Shown piece after piece: positions 62,999 through 64,000 of a DNA stretch of 64,000 bases. The stretch covers positions 434,001 through 498,000 of the forward strand of contig JARGXX010000033.1 of assembly GCA_030374765.1 (NCBI GenBank), in the 5' to 3' direction. The notes under the pieces were generated by a model, which saw nothing but the letters and a program-made list of their open reading frames with translations, was not told where the DNA came from and did no database searches. The DNA comes from Agarophyton chilense (lineage: Eukaryota > Rhodophyta > Florideophyceae > Gracilariales > Gracilariaceae). The position numbers and the translations under genes are program-made. Position 1 is the stretch's first letter; each line of letters starts with the position of its first letter.

Positions 62999-64000
62999 CT
63001 AGGACCATCGACGAGACGTGCGAGCACGCAGGTTCGCAAAAAGCTGTGCGCGATCACCCTCAACTTGGTCCACGGGAAAGCCCGCATCTAAGAGAAACTG
63101 CCTCAGCGGATCCAAGCCTGGATCTTCGACCGGCACTGCACTCGGTTGTTTGGTAAACCCATGAACGTACTCTTGAGCAACTCCCGCCGCTGCGGATTGA
63201 TCGACGGATGTCGCTACGCCTGCCAGCTCTGGCTCGTCTTCGTAACCGAGTTCAGCCTCAGCTCCCGGCCCTTCCTCATACTGTTCCTCTCCGTTCTCGT
63301 ATGGAGTATCATCGTACACGTATCCAGTAAGCTGGTTCGGTGGCATGTCACACGGGTTCTCTCGAAGAAAGCGAGCCTGCTCGGAGATGATCAACTGGCG
63401 CGTCCAGGGGTCGTACCAAACGAAATCTCCAGCACTTGCTGTTCGTCCAGGAGAATGGTCGTGTTGTCTTGCACGAGTTCCGCGAGCGGATTGATCAGCT
63501 AGCACTCCAGACCCATCGACAGTGTCGATCAAATCCACAAGATGGAGGAAGTCTGCATGGTTCGCACGGGATCCCTGGACAAGGGAAAGATCGAGTTCTC
63601 TCGCATACTTTCGCGCTATGGGCGACGTGTACCAAACTCTAAAGGTATCATAAGCATCCCACAGGAGAAAGGCGGCCATCTACGCGATAAAATCGGTATA
63701 AACCACCGTCCGATATCTTGAGAACGGGTCGTTAACCAGCGCGGACCCGATGTAGGTGATCGCCGGTGAGAGCTCCACAGGACAACAACGAGAACTTTCG
63801 ATCGCCGCCCAATGCTCCGGAATACCGATGTAGCGCCCGAAGCGCGCGTTCCGCCGGAGGCGGTCAATCTCGATCATTTGATACGGCACCAAATAGCCCA
63901 AACGTGATTGAGTACGACGTTCCCAACAAAGATAATCTCAATAGGGAATGTCACGCTTTCGAAGGAAGCGCAACTCCGCACGGAGAAGAGGTTGCTGAAA
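62999..64000 (-). pseudogene. Antisense ORF of RE6, conserved novel protein (N terminus outside window)
   Basis: C-terminal 330 or so codons of the same antisense protein as in RE2 and RE5, in one frame with stops at about 63938 and at 63680. Aligning motifs: AELRFLRKRDIPY, SRLGYLVPYQM, FGRYIGIPEHW, VELSPAITYIGSALV, MAAFLLWDAYDTFRVWY, HSPGRTASAGDFVWYDPW, LTGYVYDDTPYENGE. After a Glu-rich stretch comes the short C-terminal helix LRQFLLDAGFPVDQVEGD. The stop at 63680 falls two residues from the site of the RE5 TGA. No membrane helix. The family is unknown. Confidence 0.78.

Larger units (their letters stand above)
55798..64000 (+). mobile_element. RE6: chromodomain LTR retrotransposon with antisense ORF, right end outside window
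   Basis: 5' LTR about 55798-56423, primer-binding site, Gag, -1 Pol, truncated integrase, chromodomain, tandem-repeat spacer and antisense ORF, then the window ends. The exact LTR start (TGTGATATG at 55798 or TGATATG at 55800) cannot be fixed without the 3' LTR. It is inserted in the gag of RE4. Confidence 0.85.

Noticed and set aside
1..64000. tRNA, rRNA and CRISPR structures
   Set aside because: I looked for cloverleaf-like and evenly spaced repeat patterns and saw none. The only regular repeats are inside retroelement spacers.

Overview
This window looks like repeat-rich nuclear DNA of a eukaryote. It has spliceosomal-type and TATA-box signals, intron-poor host genes, and LTR retrotransposons, Tc1/mariner, Helitron and LINE remnants. 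There are no bacterial operons or Shine-Dalgarno sites. The style (small islands of intronless genes in nested chromodomain LTR elements, GC near 50%) fits a florideophyte red alga such as a Chondrus relative. That is a low-confidence guess from general knowledge, not something the sequence proves.

Layout. 1-474: an LTR running off the left edge. 496-1455: a dead Tc1 transposase. 1693-7153 (minus): RE1, a Ty3/Gypsy-type chromodomain element with a GTCCG target duplication. 8.4-14.8 kb: the host gene island, holding a secreted MACPF-domain protein, a secreted Ser/Gly-rich protein and a head-to-head pair of paralogous three-helix membrane proteins. 15.8-16.3 kb: a LINE remnant. 17.5-18.3 kb: a truncated gag-like ORF. 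18316-28568: RE2, a chromovirus-like element with an open pol but no integrase. 29.3-29.8 kb: a two-zinc-finger gene whose start codon appears split by an intron. 30.4-31.2 kb: an unknown broken gene. 31.8-32.6 kb: a second Tc1 transposase. 33.1-42.2 kb (minus): a Helitron helicase gene split by a MITE-like insert and by RE3 (34012-39786, same family as RE1, CCCGG target duplication). 42784-55797: RE4, whose 5' LTR is interrupted by RE5 (43381-54551). 55798 to the right edge: RE6, which cuts off RE4.

The most interesting system is in RE2, RE5 and RE6. All three carry a long ORF on the antisense strand between pol and the 3' LTR, convergent with pol. The three proteins align over most of their length (575-620 codons) although the elements belong to different LTR families. 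I recognise no known domain. The same elements share a primer-binding site, and gag-pol junctions where a -1 slip on (G/GG)AAAAC immediately before the gag TAA leads into pol, followed by a hairpin with a compensatory base-pair change. RE2 and RE6 have independently lost most or all of the integrase, so they look like non-autonomous derivatives that keep gag, RT/RNase H and the antisense gene.

Most elements are broken by nonsense codons, many explainable as C-to-T or G-to-A changes. All identity statements come from reading by eye; no database search was run.
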